Of a stretch of 48,087 nucleotides of DNA, positions 35,678 to 45,336 are shown piece after piece. The translations under genes and the position numbers were made by a program. Origin of the DNA: a virus. The number at the start of each line of letters is the position of its first letter. The first letter of the stretch is position 1. Where the stretch lies: IMG/VR virus record IMGVR_UViG_3300025889_000189, positions 1 through 48,087 of that record; one strand, written 5' to 3'. The notes beneath the pieces were generated by a model that worked only from the letters and a program-made list of their open reading frames with translations, ran no database searches and was not told where the DNA came from.

Positions 35678-38600
35678 ATGACGAAATTAGTATCTAACAT
35701 AGAAATTGATTCACTAGTTCTTGAGAGGCAGAGGGACGAGAATACAGAAAATATTCTCAACAGTCTTGTTATATCCTCTGCTGTTAATCTGTCTAGTGAT
35801 AATGCTATATTAGATAATATCAACTTGCGAATTGTTGTTTCTCTGACAAAGCAATCAGCAGCAGTTGTTGATTTTATAACACAAAGGTACAATGAGTTTG
35901 ATAGTTTGAATCTTGAAGGTGTGACTAGTCACGAATACAACAACTTTTTAAAACAGTCTATAATGAGCGAAGAGGAGTATCTCAAGTCTTCCAGCCCATT
36001 CTCTCCTGTCTCTACCGACATGGAGGCTCGCAACTTAATCATCACTAATAGGGTTTCTATCTTTGGAGATGGTGCAGCAGTAGCAAAAGATCTTATAATC
36101 TATGATATTCCAATGTCCGAGGCTGTAGCCAATCTCAAGAACCGAATGGCTATGTTGGATCTTATTCGCATTGACCTCCCAACAACTACGCAGGATTTGG
36201 AACAACTTTCAGTCTATGCTTTTGCTTACGATACGATTGTGCCCAACTTCCTTAAGGACGACCCAGAAGATAACTTCACAATCAACACTGGTACTTCTAT
36301 TATTTCTGCCTTGACTCCTTTGGGTGATAAGGTTTTATATTTGTCTCCCTCAAAAGAGGAGCCATTTGTTGGGATGCAGCAGGAGAACGTAGAAGCCTCA
36401 CCAGACGCTGATAAACTACGAACCATTGAGGAGCTTCCAAGCGACATTGCGGTAAAGAGATATACAAACATCGCAGAAAAAGCCGAGGAACTCTTCACAA
36501 CATATCAGAAAGATAAGAACTACGAACTCAATAAAGTCCTAAAGAGGGACAACTTCTTTTCAGATTTCTGGCTTTCAAGGGACACAGAAGATAACCATAG
36601 GTTTGTTTTTGCTTTTGATGTCCAATCATACTTGGCTAAGAATGGATTGTTCCCATTTGTTTATAAAAACGACGAGTTGGCTAGAATATTGATTGCTGGC
36701 GGAGAAAGTATTTCACCAGACACTCCTTCTTCTGTTGTTTCCGTAGAAGTCTTCAGAAAGCATTTTGATAAAGGTCCGAACGAGTTCTTTGCTACAACTC
36801 CAGTGAAGGACGTAAAGAACGTCAGCATATCACTTCCAAGTGACTTGGATTCTATCAAGATAAGCTTCTTTGAGGGCTATGATGATTTCGGAACACCTGA
36901 CGACGCTAATAATCAGATCAACGGAACCTATCAGTACAGTGCTAAATGTACAGTCGCCGACAACTCACCAGAAATGATGAGAAAACTAATCAACACAATA
37001 TACGGACTAAAGAGATCCACCAAGTTGATTTACGACTATTTGGTCGGCAACAAAGAAGTATTTGATACAAGGACAGGACTCCTATCCCAAGATATTAAAT
37101 CAATCAGTGCTAATATCGACGGAGAGAATATAAATGTAGCAGACAGACTGCTCACAACCGCTCAAACCTATGAAGTCTTCTTGAGTGCTTTATCACCTGC
37201 TGGTCAGGACCTTGAACTACAGAGATACTACGAAAACCAGTTTGAGATAAATGGTGGCAGAATAAGCCCACAAGTCATTAAGGATTTGGAAAACCTGCTG
37301 GATCTAGGTATTCACTTTGTATTCAGCAAGCTGGAGAAGTTCTACCCACAGGACCCACTTGGTCGCCAACAGGACAGCCAAAAGAACACTTTTGCTCATA
37401 ACGCCAGCCGCTCCAACAGGCTTAACCTATCTGTTGTAGAGCACACCTTTGGCGAGACTTATGAAAAGGGCAAGACCGACGGTTATGGTCTTGACTACAT
37501 TTTCGGGGAACAAGACCAACAAGACAGCTTGAGCAATATCAATCTTGAGCAGTACGAGCAACGTCGTGTAGAAGAGTTTAAGAAGTATTTCAGTGCCGGC
37601 AAGGGTGGTTCCGAGATTATTCCCGGCGGCAGTTATGAGAATCCTTCATATGCTTATATGACTGCTAAAACTATCCGTACTCCCGGCAGAGAGATTATTA
37701 ATCAGACGAAGTATGCTAGTGAGGACGCTGCTGTTGTTGAGTATGATTATGATCGTTATGGTCAGTTGTTTGCTGATATTGTTGATTTAAATCACCAGAT
37801 TAAGGATTTGGGTTTATTTTATCCTTCTTTGTTCCGCAAAACCACTGCTCAAAATATCAACAACAAGATCTATTCTTCGGTTAGAACGCTTTTAGAAGAG
37901 AAGTTCGGCGTTTCTATTAACGAAGTAGTCATTCCACAGTTTAGTTCCCCACAGATCATAAAAGACGGAACAAGATCAACAATCTACAACTTGCGTGATC
38001 GTGAGAACTGCGGACCAAACGCTGGACTTCCACTGCTCCAAAGCGTCATTGGCGGCGAGAACACACAGGACACAACCACTCAGTCCTACCTTGATTCTGC
38101 GGGAACAAAAATAAAAGACGAAGACAGTGAAAGAAGCAAAGGTGCTATTGATAGCGAAGCTCAAAAACAAGACAGAAAAGAAAGAGCAATCAAACTACCA
38201 TTCGCTATCCTAGGAGAACTCACCCTAGACAAGCTAATCCATAACCTCAGCACCACTGAAAAGGACGTTTTTAACTCATTGACCGCCCTAAGACAAGCAC
38301 TCAACATTTCCAAGAGTGATATTGAGGCAGCCATAGAGGGAAGCAACGTTAGCCAAATGCCTAACCAGCTTAAGAGTATGCTCGTGTTTTCTACAACTGA
38401 CGGCGTGTCCTCGTTGGGAGCAAGTGACGGCAGTGACGGTTTTGATGCTTGTCGCCCACGTATTCGTGATGCTGACGACGATACAAGTGTTGGGGACTTG
38501 GTGAGCTTCTTTAATAATCAGGAAGAGATCCCACCATATCCACAGACTGAAGACCCAATGAAGATCTACGCTAAGTTCTTGGCCTTTTGGATGAACTACA

Positions 38601-38992
38601 GACAGGTCGCTGTTGTTGAGTACTTGGACGGGTTTAGCTCCCTCAAGCCAACTGACGGCAACACTGAACTAACAGATCAAAAGCTCAAGCTCGCTAACTG
38701 GAGCAAAATGAACGCTTCAACAGCCCAGTCACTTCTAGACCGAGGCGGCTCTATCCTATGTCGTGCCCGACTTATGACCACCGAAGACTATCTTGAGTTA
38801 CTATCAGGTGCGAACTTGTCGGAACAACAAAGAAAAAGTATTATAGAATATTTTGAGTCAAAAGAACTTTTGAATCTACCAACTTATAATCAATACTTCT
38901 ATATACAAAGTGAGGCTGCTGAAGTTGTAACAGAAGAACCACAAATGATGGAAGAACAACAACAAGAGCAAGTCTTTGTAGTAGGGTACTGA
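35678..38992 (+). CDS. Large virion structural protein (1104 aa)
   Basis: No named domain recognised. The N terminus is helical and charged. A central region contains KLINTIYGLKRSTKLIYDYL. Residues about 740-830 include CGPNAGLPLLQSVIGG followed by a lysine-rich helix, faintly like CGPDGNKRPASGL in the 1927-aa protein. The last 20 residues are a Glu/Gln-rich tail (TEEPQMMEEQQQEQ) ending VFVVGY. The part around 37600-37880 uses noticeably more T-ending codons than its flanks. The gene lies 6 bases after its neighbour and 3 bases before the next, in a continuous tail operon. Confidence 0.65.
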   Translation: MTKLVSNIEIDSLVLERQRDENTENILNSLVISSAVNLSSDNAILDNINLRIVVSLTKQSAAVVDFITQRYNEFDSLNLEGVTSHEYNNFLKQSIMSEEEYLKSSSPFSPVSTDMEARNLIITNRVSIFGDGAAVAKDLIIYDIPMSEAVANLKNRMAMLDLIRIDLPTTTQDLEQLSVYAFAYDTIVPNFLKDDPEDNFTINTGTSIISALTPLGDKVLYLSPSKEEPFVGMQQENVEASPDADKLRTIEELPSDIAVKRYTNIAEKAEELFTTYQKDKNYELNKVLKRDNFFSDFWLSRDTEDNHRFVFAFDVQSYLAKNGLFPFVYKNDELARILIAGGESISPDTPSSVVSVEVFRKHFDKGPNEFFATTPVKDVKNVSISLPSDLDSIKISFFEGYDDFGTPDDANNQINGTYQYSAKCTVADNSPEMMRKLINTIYGLKRSTKLIYDYLVGNKEVFDTRTGLLSQDIKSISANIDGENINVADRLLTTAQTYEVFLSALSPAGQDLELQRYYENQFEINGGRISPQVIKDLENLLDLGIHFVFSKLEKFYPQDPLGRQQDSQKNTFAHNASRSNRLNLSVVEHTFGETYEKGKTDGYGLDYIFGEQDQQDSLSNINLEQYEQRRVEEFKKYFSAGKGGSEIIPGGSYENPSYAYMTAKTIRTPGREIINQTKYASEDAAVVEYDYDRYGQLFADIVDLNHQIKDLGLFYPSLFRKTTAQNINNKIYSSVRTLLEEKFGVSINEVVIPQFSSPQIIKDGTRSTIYNLRDRENCGPNAGLPLLQSVIGGENTQDTTTQSYLDSAGTKIKDEDSERSKGAIDSEAQKQDRKERAIKLPFAILGELTLDKLIHNLSTTEKDVFNSLTALRQALNISKSDIEAAIEGSNVSQMPNQLKSMLVFSTTDGVSSLGASDGSDGFDACRPRIRDADDDTSVGDLVSFFNNQEEIPPYPQTEDPMKIYAKFLAFWMNYRQVAVVEYLDGFSSLKPTDGNTELTDQKLKLANWSKMNASTAQSLLDRGGSILCRARLMTTEDYLELLSGANLSEQQRKSIIEYFESKELLNLPTYNQYFYIQSEAAEVVTEEPQMMEEQQQEQVFVVGY

Positions 38993-38995
38993 TAA

Positions 38996-41989
38996 ATGTC
39001 GAACAAAAGAAGAAAAATAACTCTTAGTAAAAACAATCTAGATCCACTCTCAAGGTGGTATTTTTCAAATATTAAGATTGGGAATGTCTTTACATTTAAG
39101 GCTTCAAGTCCAGTTGAAACTGATAATCGTCTTTTTATCAACCCTAATCGGGATCAAGCTGGACTTGGGGGTATTTCACCAAATGACCCTCATGTGACTT
39201 GGGATCTGGCAGGGACTTATAACGATGGCGAAGGCAACCGACAACCTACAGAAGCTGCTCTAAGAGACTTTGTCAGGGCAGCAACTGCTACACAGTCTGA
39301 AATGCGTGTAGAGTTCTCCCAGAGAATAAATCCCTTTATTTATAAAGAGAAGAGTATTGCTGGGGAAGAGGAAGCATTTTATAGTTTCCCTGCTCAGATA
39401 ATCGATTCTTTGTTAGAGAGTGCTAGAATAGTAGTAGCCGAGGCTCAATCTCCTATGAGTTTCAATAGAGAACTCAACGTTGATGGAGAGTTTGACCGTT
39501 TTGCGGCGAACATAAGAGGGACAAACTCAGATCTTGAAAGATATCTACAGCGAAAGGTGAATGAGGTCCGAGCCAGACCCGGTGTCGATAATATATCAGA
39601 TATTATACGTGAAACGCTAGCTATTGTCTCAAGAGATCCTGACGTTGCACAGGGTCTTTTTGGAGGAGACACTCAAAAGGCTGTTCAGTACCTAACATAC
39701 ATTTTTATGCTAGAGATCAGAAGAATAGTTTCTGACGAAGCTTTTAAAGAAGTTCTTTTAGGTGGGAATGAATTTGAGTATAATCATCACTATGTTGAGA
39801 TAGATACCCCTTATGTTTCAACTAAAAATTCTAATAACTTCTTGGAAGAGTTATCTTCAGGCGAACCTTACCGATCAGGGATAAAAAGTGATTACTCGTA
39901 CTTTATCCGAGGGTATGAAGAAAACACAGTTGATGACAGTTTTTCAGAAAACTTGCTACCAAATAACTATGCAAGACATTATTTTAGATCTTTGGCGTAT
40001 AAGAGGGCAACCTCTGGTCCTCTCTCTCCAGATGAAGAGAGAAAATACCAAGAATTTAGGACTATCTTAGGGTTGTCAGATGACATAAAGGACGAGGCAC
40101 TCCTTGACACTTACGAGTCTTTCTATTACAGTTCATATGGCAAAGCCGTTGAAAATATAGACTTAGACAGTTCAGACATAAGAGGCATAGCATCTAGAGG
40201 CAACGTAACAATATTTGACTCTACACAAGTTGGTGAGGTTGGTCTAAGCGTAGGTGCTCCGCCAATGGATATAGGTATTGAATTTACAAGAGATGCGATT
40301 GGGGACACTGTAGAAACAGTGACCGGACAAGTTTCAGAGGGACTAAACGATGTAACTAGTGTCATGTTTGATAACATCGGAATACAAAATGAAGATGAGT
40401 TTAGAACAAATAATCTTTACGCCACAGAATATCTTAAAAATCAAAACAATTCCATAGAAGAAAAAGAAAGTCCATTTGCCATTGTCCAACTAAGAGAGTT
40501 TCCTGTTAGAGTATTGCTTACTCGGGTGCCAACTGAACCAGGTTTTGGACCACTCGTATTAAACACAACAGCCGAGACAAACCCTCAGTATGTATTATCC
40601 ATTAGGTCTCTTATGTTGGGGTCTATAGCTAATAATAACTCACGACGAAGTTATGGATCTATTGTATCTGCAAATGATTCGAGAAGTGAAACTTTGGGAT
40701 ACAGGATAAGAAAAACACTCCCAAATAACAGAACGCAAGACTTTTATATTGGCAATGGAGAAGGGGATAAAGTTGTTACTTACCGGGACTCTCAAATAAA
40801 ATATGGAAAAGAGTATAGCTATACTTTATCTGAGTATCGTTTGATCTATGGTACAAAATATAAATTTAGAACATACAGTTCAAACTTTCCTTTGTGGGTA
40901 ATAGGGAACTATCTTGGATTCATAGGAGATAGAGCTACAGAAGAGATAATCAGTAACCTAGAGTCTATTCTAAGATTATCTATTGATGCTTATGTTCAGG
41001 AAGAAGCACAACCTGTAGTAACAGAGATACCAATTTATGATGAAGTGTTTAATACACAGAACATTTTTAATATCTTGTCAGAAGAAGAAGTCAGCGGTCT
41101 GCTAGTTTCCGATATAGGCGGTCAAGGTGCTATATCCTACCCAAGAGCAAAAGTACTAGACCGACCACCAACTGCACCAATTTTAGATGTATTTCCAATG
41201 GTTGGGGCAAAAGATCAAATCAAGCTTGGAATAAATCTACAGACAGGAAACAACACAGGTGCCAATGCAAGAGAGATCATTAGTATCGGTGACATGTCGG
41301 ATAAGATCAGAGAACTAAAGCAATACCAAGACACTTATGCTAATAGATACTTGCCACCTAAGAAACTAGAATATAAGAATGAGGGTTTGGCGGAACTTAG
41401 AAATATCATTCTCTATAGAACAACAAAGATTGATCTAGATGTAGAGAACTACAATGATATTTATAAATCATTTAACCCAGAGATTAATCCCCTAGTTTCG
41501 GTTAGAAAATTTACGGATCAGTCGCTTGAGGGCGAAGAGTTTTCAGATGTAGTTCAGATACCTTCATATGAACTAAGAGATACAATCCAACCAAATACAA
41601 ACTACTATTATACTTGTATTGTAGAGGATTTTCACGGAAACCCATCAAACCCAAGTATTATCTACCGAGTGAGGCTACTCTTTGATAAGGGTCTTTTAAT
41701 CCCAGAGATAGACACTGTAAATCCAATGGGCGAAAACAACAAAAAGCCACAAAAGAATTTAGCACGCTATATGCAAATAGATGCCTCTAATATTCAGACT
41801 CTTCCTTATGTTAATACAGCGGAGGAAGGATTTACAACTGAACGAAGCCTTGGGTATTCTCTTGGTAAATCAATTGAAAATCAAGCTTATATTTTAAGAC
41901 TAACCTCTAAGGATACAGGACGAAAGTTTGATGTAAAACTAAATTTCGTAGTTCGTGTTGATGGTGCTCCGATAAACGAAGGAACATAA
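38996..41989 (+). CDS. Large structural protein with FN3-like C-terminal segments
   Basis: A 997-aa protein. The N-terminal 500 residues are mixed alpha/beta and charged. The C-terminal half contains several fibronectin III-like strand patterns: YSYTLSEYRLIYGTKYKFRT (about residues 605-625), RPPTAPILDVFPMVGAKDQIKLGI (about 722-745) and IQPNTNYYYTCIVEDFHGNPSNPS (about 864-887), where N-x-x-Y-Y-Y-x-x-x-V-x-D-x-x-G-N is typical of FN3 strands F and G. FN3 modules are common in phage tail tips. It is followed by the only non-remnant gap of notable size in the tail block. Confidence 0.6.
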   Translation: MSNKRRKITLSKNNLDPLSRWYFSNIKIGNVFTFKASSPVETDNRLFINPNRDQAGLGGISPNDPHVTWDLAGTYNDGEGNRQPTEAALRDFVRAATATQSEMRVEFSQRINPFIYKEKSIAGEEEAFYSFPAQIIDSLLESARIVVAEAQSPMSFNRELNVDGEFDRFAANIRGTNSDLERYLQRKVNEVRARPGVDNISDIIRETLAIVSRDPDVAQGLFGGDTQKAVQYLTYIFMLEIRRIVSDEAFKEVLLGGNEFEYNHHYVEIDTPYVSTKNSNNFLEELSSGEPYRSGIKSDYSYFIRGYEENTVDDSFSENLLPNNYARHYFRSLAYKRATSGPLSPDEERKYQEFRTILGLSDDIKDEALLDTYESFYYSSYGKAVENIDLDSSDIRGIASRGNVTIFDSTQVGEVGLSVGAPPMDIGIEFTRDAIGDTVETVTGQVSEGLNDVTSVMFDNIGIQNEDEFRTNNLYATEYLKNQNNSIEEKESPFAIVQLREFPVRVLLTRVPTEPGFGPLVLNTTAETNPQYVLSIRSLMLGSIANNNSRRSYGSIVSANDSRSETLGYRIRKTLPNNRTQDFYIGNGEGDKVVTYRDSQIKYGKEYSYTLSEYRLIYGTKYKFRTYSSNFPLWVIGNYLGFIGDRATEEIISNLESILRLSIDAYVQEEAQPVVTEIPIYDEVFNTQNIFNILSEEEVSGLLVSDIGGQGAISYPRAKVLDRPPTAPILDVFPMVGAKDQIKLGINLQTGNNTGANAREIISIGDMSDKIRELKQYQDTYANRYLPPKKLEYKNEGLAELRNIILYRTTKIDLDVENYNDIYKSFNPEINPLVSVRKFTDQSLEGEEFSDVVQIPSYELRDTIQPNTNYYYTCIVEDFHGNPSNPSIIYRVRLLFDKGLLIPEIDTVNPMGENNKKPQKNLARYMQIDASNIQTLPYVNTAEEGFTTERSLGYSLGKSIENQAYILRLTSKDTGRKFDVKLNFVVRVDGAPINEGT

Positions 41990-42063
41990 AAAAACAAAAT
42001 TGAATAATACGAACTATTTATTAGGAACTTATAATATAGTTTGGTTCGTTAAGAGGAAACGTT
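41990..42063 (+). promoter_or_regulatory. Intergenic regulatory region with box 2, TATAAT and inverted repeats
   Basis: This 74-base gap holds CTATTTATTA at 42014-42023 (box 2 of the window-wide motif), a perfect TATAAT at 42030-42035 without a good -35 hexamer at 16-18 bases, and AAGAGG at 42051-42056 as ribosome binding site for ATG 42064. ACGAAC (42009-42014) can pair with GTTCGT (42044-42049), and AACTAT (42012-42017) with ATAGTT (42036-42041), giving alternative hairpins around the box. No U-run follows, so it is not a standard terminator. A promoter for the next structural genes is the likeliest reading. Confidence 0.5.
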
Positions 42064-43083
42064 ATGGCTTTTTTAGACAATAGTGGTGATATTATACTTG
42101 ATGCTGTTTTGACCGACGAAGGTCGTCGCAGACTCGCAATGGGTGATGGCAGCTTCAGGATTACTAAGTTTGCCCTGGGTGACGACGAGATCGATTATTC
42201 TTTATATGTCCCAGTGACAGCATCAGGGTACGAAGATACACGAATTCTTCAGTTACCAGTCTTTGAAGCCTTTACAAATAATACAACTTCCCTCAAGAAC
42301 CGTGTTTTGAGTTATGCTGATAACAGTCTTTTGTATTTGCCTGTAGTCAAGCTTAACTCAACACTAGCACCAACCGCAACAGGCGGAACAGCACCTGTAG
42401 GTGGTTATTATGTCTCAGTTGATAGCACAACAACTGATCAAATTGAGCGTTCAGACAAAACCGCTGCCGCTTCTAGCGGTTATCGATTTGCACAAGCAGG
42501 AGCATCTGCGGATCAGTCAAGGCTAATCCTAGACCAAGGGTTAGATACAGCAGACTTAGCACTTGGCTTGTTGGCAGGTGCATCCAGTAATCAACAAGAG
42601 CAGGCACTTTACGAGTCAGCTTATTTAGTAGAAGTTGATAGCAGACTAATCGGTTTAACAACCCCTTCAGACTTGACAGTAGCTCAGCCATCTTTCATAG
42701 ATGATGATAATATTGCTACTTACTATTTCTCTCTTGGTACAGATAGTTCTTACTTCGCCCGTCAAAAAGACGGCAAAGGTGGCTCTGCTGAACCAGCCTA
42801 TGAAATTATTAGCGATTCAAACGGAACAAGATCACAAAATTCAGCAATCGGACCAACAAATACAACAGGTCGTTTAGGTTCTAGACTAGTATTTGGGTTG
42901 CGTTCTTCTCTTAACTTACAGAACAGCCAAGAGTTATTTACTAAACTTGGCGGAACAACATCAATAACAGTAGGATCTACACCAACAAGCTTCTCCTTTA
43001 TTAACACTGTAATCAGAATTACAGGATTTAATACTGGATACCGTGTAGAAGTACCACTCAAACTATTGAAATACACTTCCTAG
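42064..43083 (+). CDS. Structural protein with LTxxGR / FALGDDEIDY module
   Basis: A 339-aa protein starting MAFLDNSGDIILDAVLTDEGRRRLAMGDG, with RITKFALGDDEIDYSLY following in the same first 50 residues. This module is a recurrent N terminus of marine T4-like phage tail proteins and matches the weaker copy at 34748. The remainder is beta-rich, Ser/Thr-rich and ends KLLKYTS. It opens a three-gene group with its own candidate promoter upstream. Possible baseplate or fibre-attachment component. Confidence 0.65.
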   Translation: MAFLDNSGDIILDAVLTDEGRRRLAMGDGSFRITKFALGDDEIDYSLYVPVTASGYEDTRILQLPVFEAFTNNTTSLKNRVLSYADNSLLYLPVVKLNSTLAPTATGGTAPVGGYYVSVDSTTTDQIERSDKTAAASSGYRFAQAGASADQSRLILDQGLDTADLALGLLAGASSNQQEQALYESAYLVEVDSRLIGLTTPSDLTVAQPSFIDDDNIATYYFSLGTDSSYFARQKDGKGGSAEPAYEIISDSNGTRSQNSAIGPTNTTGRLGSRLVFGLRSSLNLQNSQELFTKLGGTTSITVGSTPTSFSFINTVIRITGFNTGYRVEVPLKLLKYTS

Positions 43084-43093
43084 GACATAAAAT

Positions 43094-44149
43094 ATGGCAA
43101 CCAGTTTTAAAGCACTAAACTCCAATGATGTAACAAGGGCACAAACAAAGCTTCATGAAGCTATCCCTGTTACAGGTACTATTCTTTCAGGAACTTATAG
43201 TGATGAAAACATCAAGAACTACTCCCATGGAATGTTCCAGAGTGTTTATGACTATCCATATCTAAGTTCTTCCGCTAATCACATCATTGATTTGACTGCG
43301 GGTTGGGCTACAGACTCTGTTTTGTCTAGTTCTTCAGGGGTAGATTTAAGAAATAAGAAGAACGACATTTATAATGAAATGTCTCAAATCTTGGCTGGTT
43401 ATGACACCACGGGGAGCATTAATAAACTAGACGTTAGCGGCAACTTTGGAAGTGCTGTTGCTGCGGACAAGATGGAAGAAGTTCTGGTATTCAACTTTGC
43501 AAGACTTCTAACAAAAGATGAGATCCAAAAGCAAGAAAATGGCTTCACAATAACACTTGGTGTTAGCTCTTCTTACGCTACACCTTTCGCTAAGACACTA
43601 GATGTCTATGATCGTGACGGGCCAAACGCAAAAACAAACTCCCCCGCTGGTGAGTTTAATATTCTATATGCTACAGGCTCTGGCTTCGCAGACTCTTCAG
43701 AGAGACCTTGCGGATTGTTGTTTTATCAGGCAGGCATTGCTGTCGTAACATCTTCTGTGTTCAAGAGCGATTTTGTAGAAGCTTGTGAGATGGACGGAAC
43801 TGGCGAGTTGATTGACGATCTTTTGGTAAGCGGCTCAATCAGCGGCTCTGCTGATGCCCTTCGCCACAGAGTACAAAACATTAGCTTCAACAACACAACA
43901 GAGCTTAACTCTACCATTTATTTCTGCCGAGCAAACAATAGTGAGTTCAACTACAGCAGTAATCCAACTTACCTAAGCTCAAGTCAGATTAGAGTCAAGG
44001 AACTAAGTTCAGACAATCCAGTATCCTATGTAACTACTGTTGGTCTTTATAGTGAAGACAATGCTTTGTTGGCTGTCGCTAAGCTCAGCGAACCAATCAA
44101 GAAGACACCAGCAGAAGAATACACACTACGGGTAAGACTAGACTACTAG
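43094..44149 (+). CDS. Tail structural protein, paralogue of the next gene
   Basis: A 351-aa protein. Its C terminus YVTTVGLYSEDNALLAVAKLSEPIKKTPAEEYTLRVRLDY (about the last 40 residues, listed here as short motifs VGLYSEDN, AVAKLSEP, YTLRVRLD) matches the next gene's IGIFDKDK, GIAKLANP, YTFKLKLD in order and spacing. The N-terminal half has LHEAIPVTGTIL and a hydrophobic beta-rich core. The two genes probably arose by duplication and may form a heteromer. Start ATG 43094 is 10 bases after the previous stop. Confidence 0.65.
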   Translation: MATSFKALNSNDVTRAQTKLHEAIPVTGTILSGTYSDENIKNYSHGMFQSVYDYPYLSSSANHIIDLTAGWATDSVLSSSSGVDLRNKKNDIYNEMSQILAGYDTTGSINKLDVSGNFGSAVAADKMEEVLVFNFARLLTKDEIQKQENGFTITLGVSSSYATPFAKTLDVYDRDGPNAKTNSPAGEFNILYATGSGFADSSERPCGLLFYQAGIAVVTSSVFKSDFVEACEMDGTGELIDDLLVSGSISGSADALRHRVQNISFNNTTELNSTIYFCRANNSEFNYSSNPTYLSSSQIRVKELSSDNPVSYVTTVGLYSEDNALLAVAKLSEPIKKTPAEEYTLRVRLDY

Positions 44150-44162
44150 CAGGGAGGTAAAA

Positions 44163-45323
44163 ATGCCTTACCTCCACCCTTTTGGACCTGACGATATACT
44201 ACAGAACCGAATGGTGACCCGCCCGAAGTTTGACTTCGTGATGTATAGCGGTTCGGCTTATATCAATAATGATGGTGATTTCCTAGGGCAAAACATAACA
44301 ACAGGTACAGTTAATCTGTATGAATACAACGTTGATCGAGACGGTGTTACTCAAGAGTTGATCTATCCGTTTGTTTCGAAAAATACTGGACTTATATTCA
44401 GATCTAATAACTTAACAGCAGAGCAGTACAGACCTTTAGACCAAGTAACTGGCTCTTATGTATTGACCTCGTCAATCACACGTCAGTACTATGAACCAGT
44501 CACATATCCTTTCCCAGATGGAGAGAATGCAGATAAGGACGCTTATGTTACTGCTCGTAAAGAGTTGATATCTTTACAGAACACAATGAACTATTATCGC
44601 TACCTCAGTGATAGCTATTCTTATGTCAATAGCTATGTTTCGGGCACAGTCAATATGCTACAGATTCCGTCCATAATGTTCGGGGAACAGATAAAGAAAG
44701 GCACAGTAAGTCTAAAGTTCTATTATACTGGCTCTTTGATTGACGAAGCTATTGATTCACGACAGAATGGAGAGCTTATCTCTACGATGGGTAACACAAG
44801 CGGCTCCACTGTTGGTGTAGTCCTTTACAACGAAGGTTTTGTATTATTAACTTCTTCCGCAGACATAAGTTCTAACCAAGATAAATACACAGCAAGTAGC
44901 CTTCAGAATGCTAGCTGGCAATATTTTGGAGCATATGAAACAGGTCTTGCTACAGCCAGTCTTTTCTCTGTTAGTTTTGAAGGAACCCAAAAAATACCAA
45001 CAACAACTATGTTTGCCACAGCACAACCTGGTGACCTTAATAACTCGTTGAATCCAACTTGGGTCTCCTCTTCCGCATCAGACTGGAGAGATAGAACTTC
45101 TGTTGGTGATAGTGGCTACGTAGAGCCAAAAGATACCCCAATCAAGAATACCATAGACAGTCAGTACTGCAACTATGAAGATGAGTTCCAAAAGCAAACA
45201 TACATAACAGAGATCGGCATATTTGATAAGGACAAGAACCTTATCGGCATTGCTAAGCTAGCAAACCCTGTCCAGAAAAAAGAGGCAGACAATTATACAT
45301 TTAAACTAAAGCTAGACATGTAG
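44163..45323 (+). CDS. Tail structural protein, paralogue of the previous gene
   Basis: A 386-aa protein with GGGAGG just upstream of its ATG. The N terminus (LHPFGPDDILQNRMVTRPKF, then VMYSGSAYINNDG) differs from its neighbour. The middle shares GTVSLKFYYTGSL and GVVLYNEGFVLLTSS-like strands (compare LLFYQAGIAVVTSS in the upstream gene). The C-terminal 45 residues align without gaps in the motif positions. No enzymatic motif. It ends the structural block, and DNA-metabolism genes begin 13 bases later. Confidence 0.65.
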   Translation: MPYLHPFGPDDILQNRMVTRPKFDFVMYSGSAYINNDGDFLGQNITTGTVNLYEYNVDRDGVTQELIYPFVSKNTGLIFRSNNLTAEQYRPLDQVTGSYVLTSSITRQYYEPVTYPFPDGENADKDAYVTARKELISLQNTMNYYRYLSDSYSYVNSYVSGTVNMLQIPSIMFGEQIKKGTVSLKFYYTGSLIDEAIDSRQNGELISTMGNTSGSTVGVVLYNEGFVLLTSSADISSNQDKYTASSLQNASWQYFGAYETGLATASLFSVSFEGTQKIPTTTMFATAQPGDLNNSLNPTWVSSSASDWRDRTSVGDSGYVEPKDTPIKNTIDSQYCNYEDEFQKQTYITEIGIFDKDKNLIGIAKLANPVQKKEADNYTFKLKLDM

Positions 45324-45336
45324 TACAATCCCCTGG

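Noticed and set aside
42009-42049. Rho-independent terminator after the 997-aa gene
   Set aside because: The stems are AT-rich with no following T-run; the elements fit a promoter region better.
13196-43076. Numerous minus-strand open frames of 60-100 codons under the structural genes
   Set aside because: They are shadows of long plus-strand genes, without ribosome binding sites or recognisable domains.
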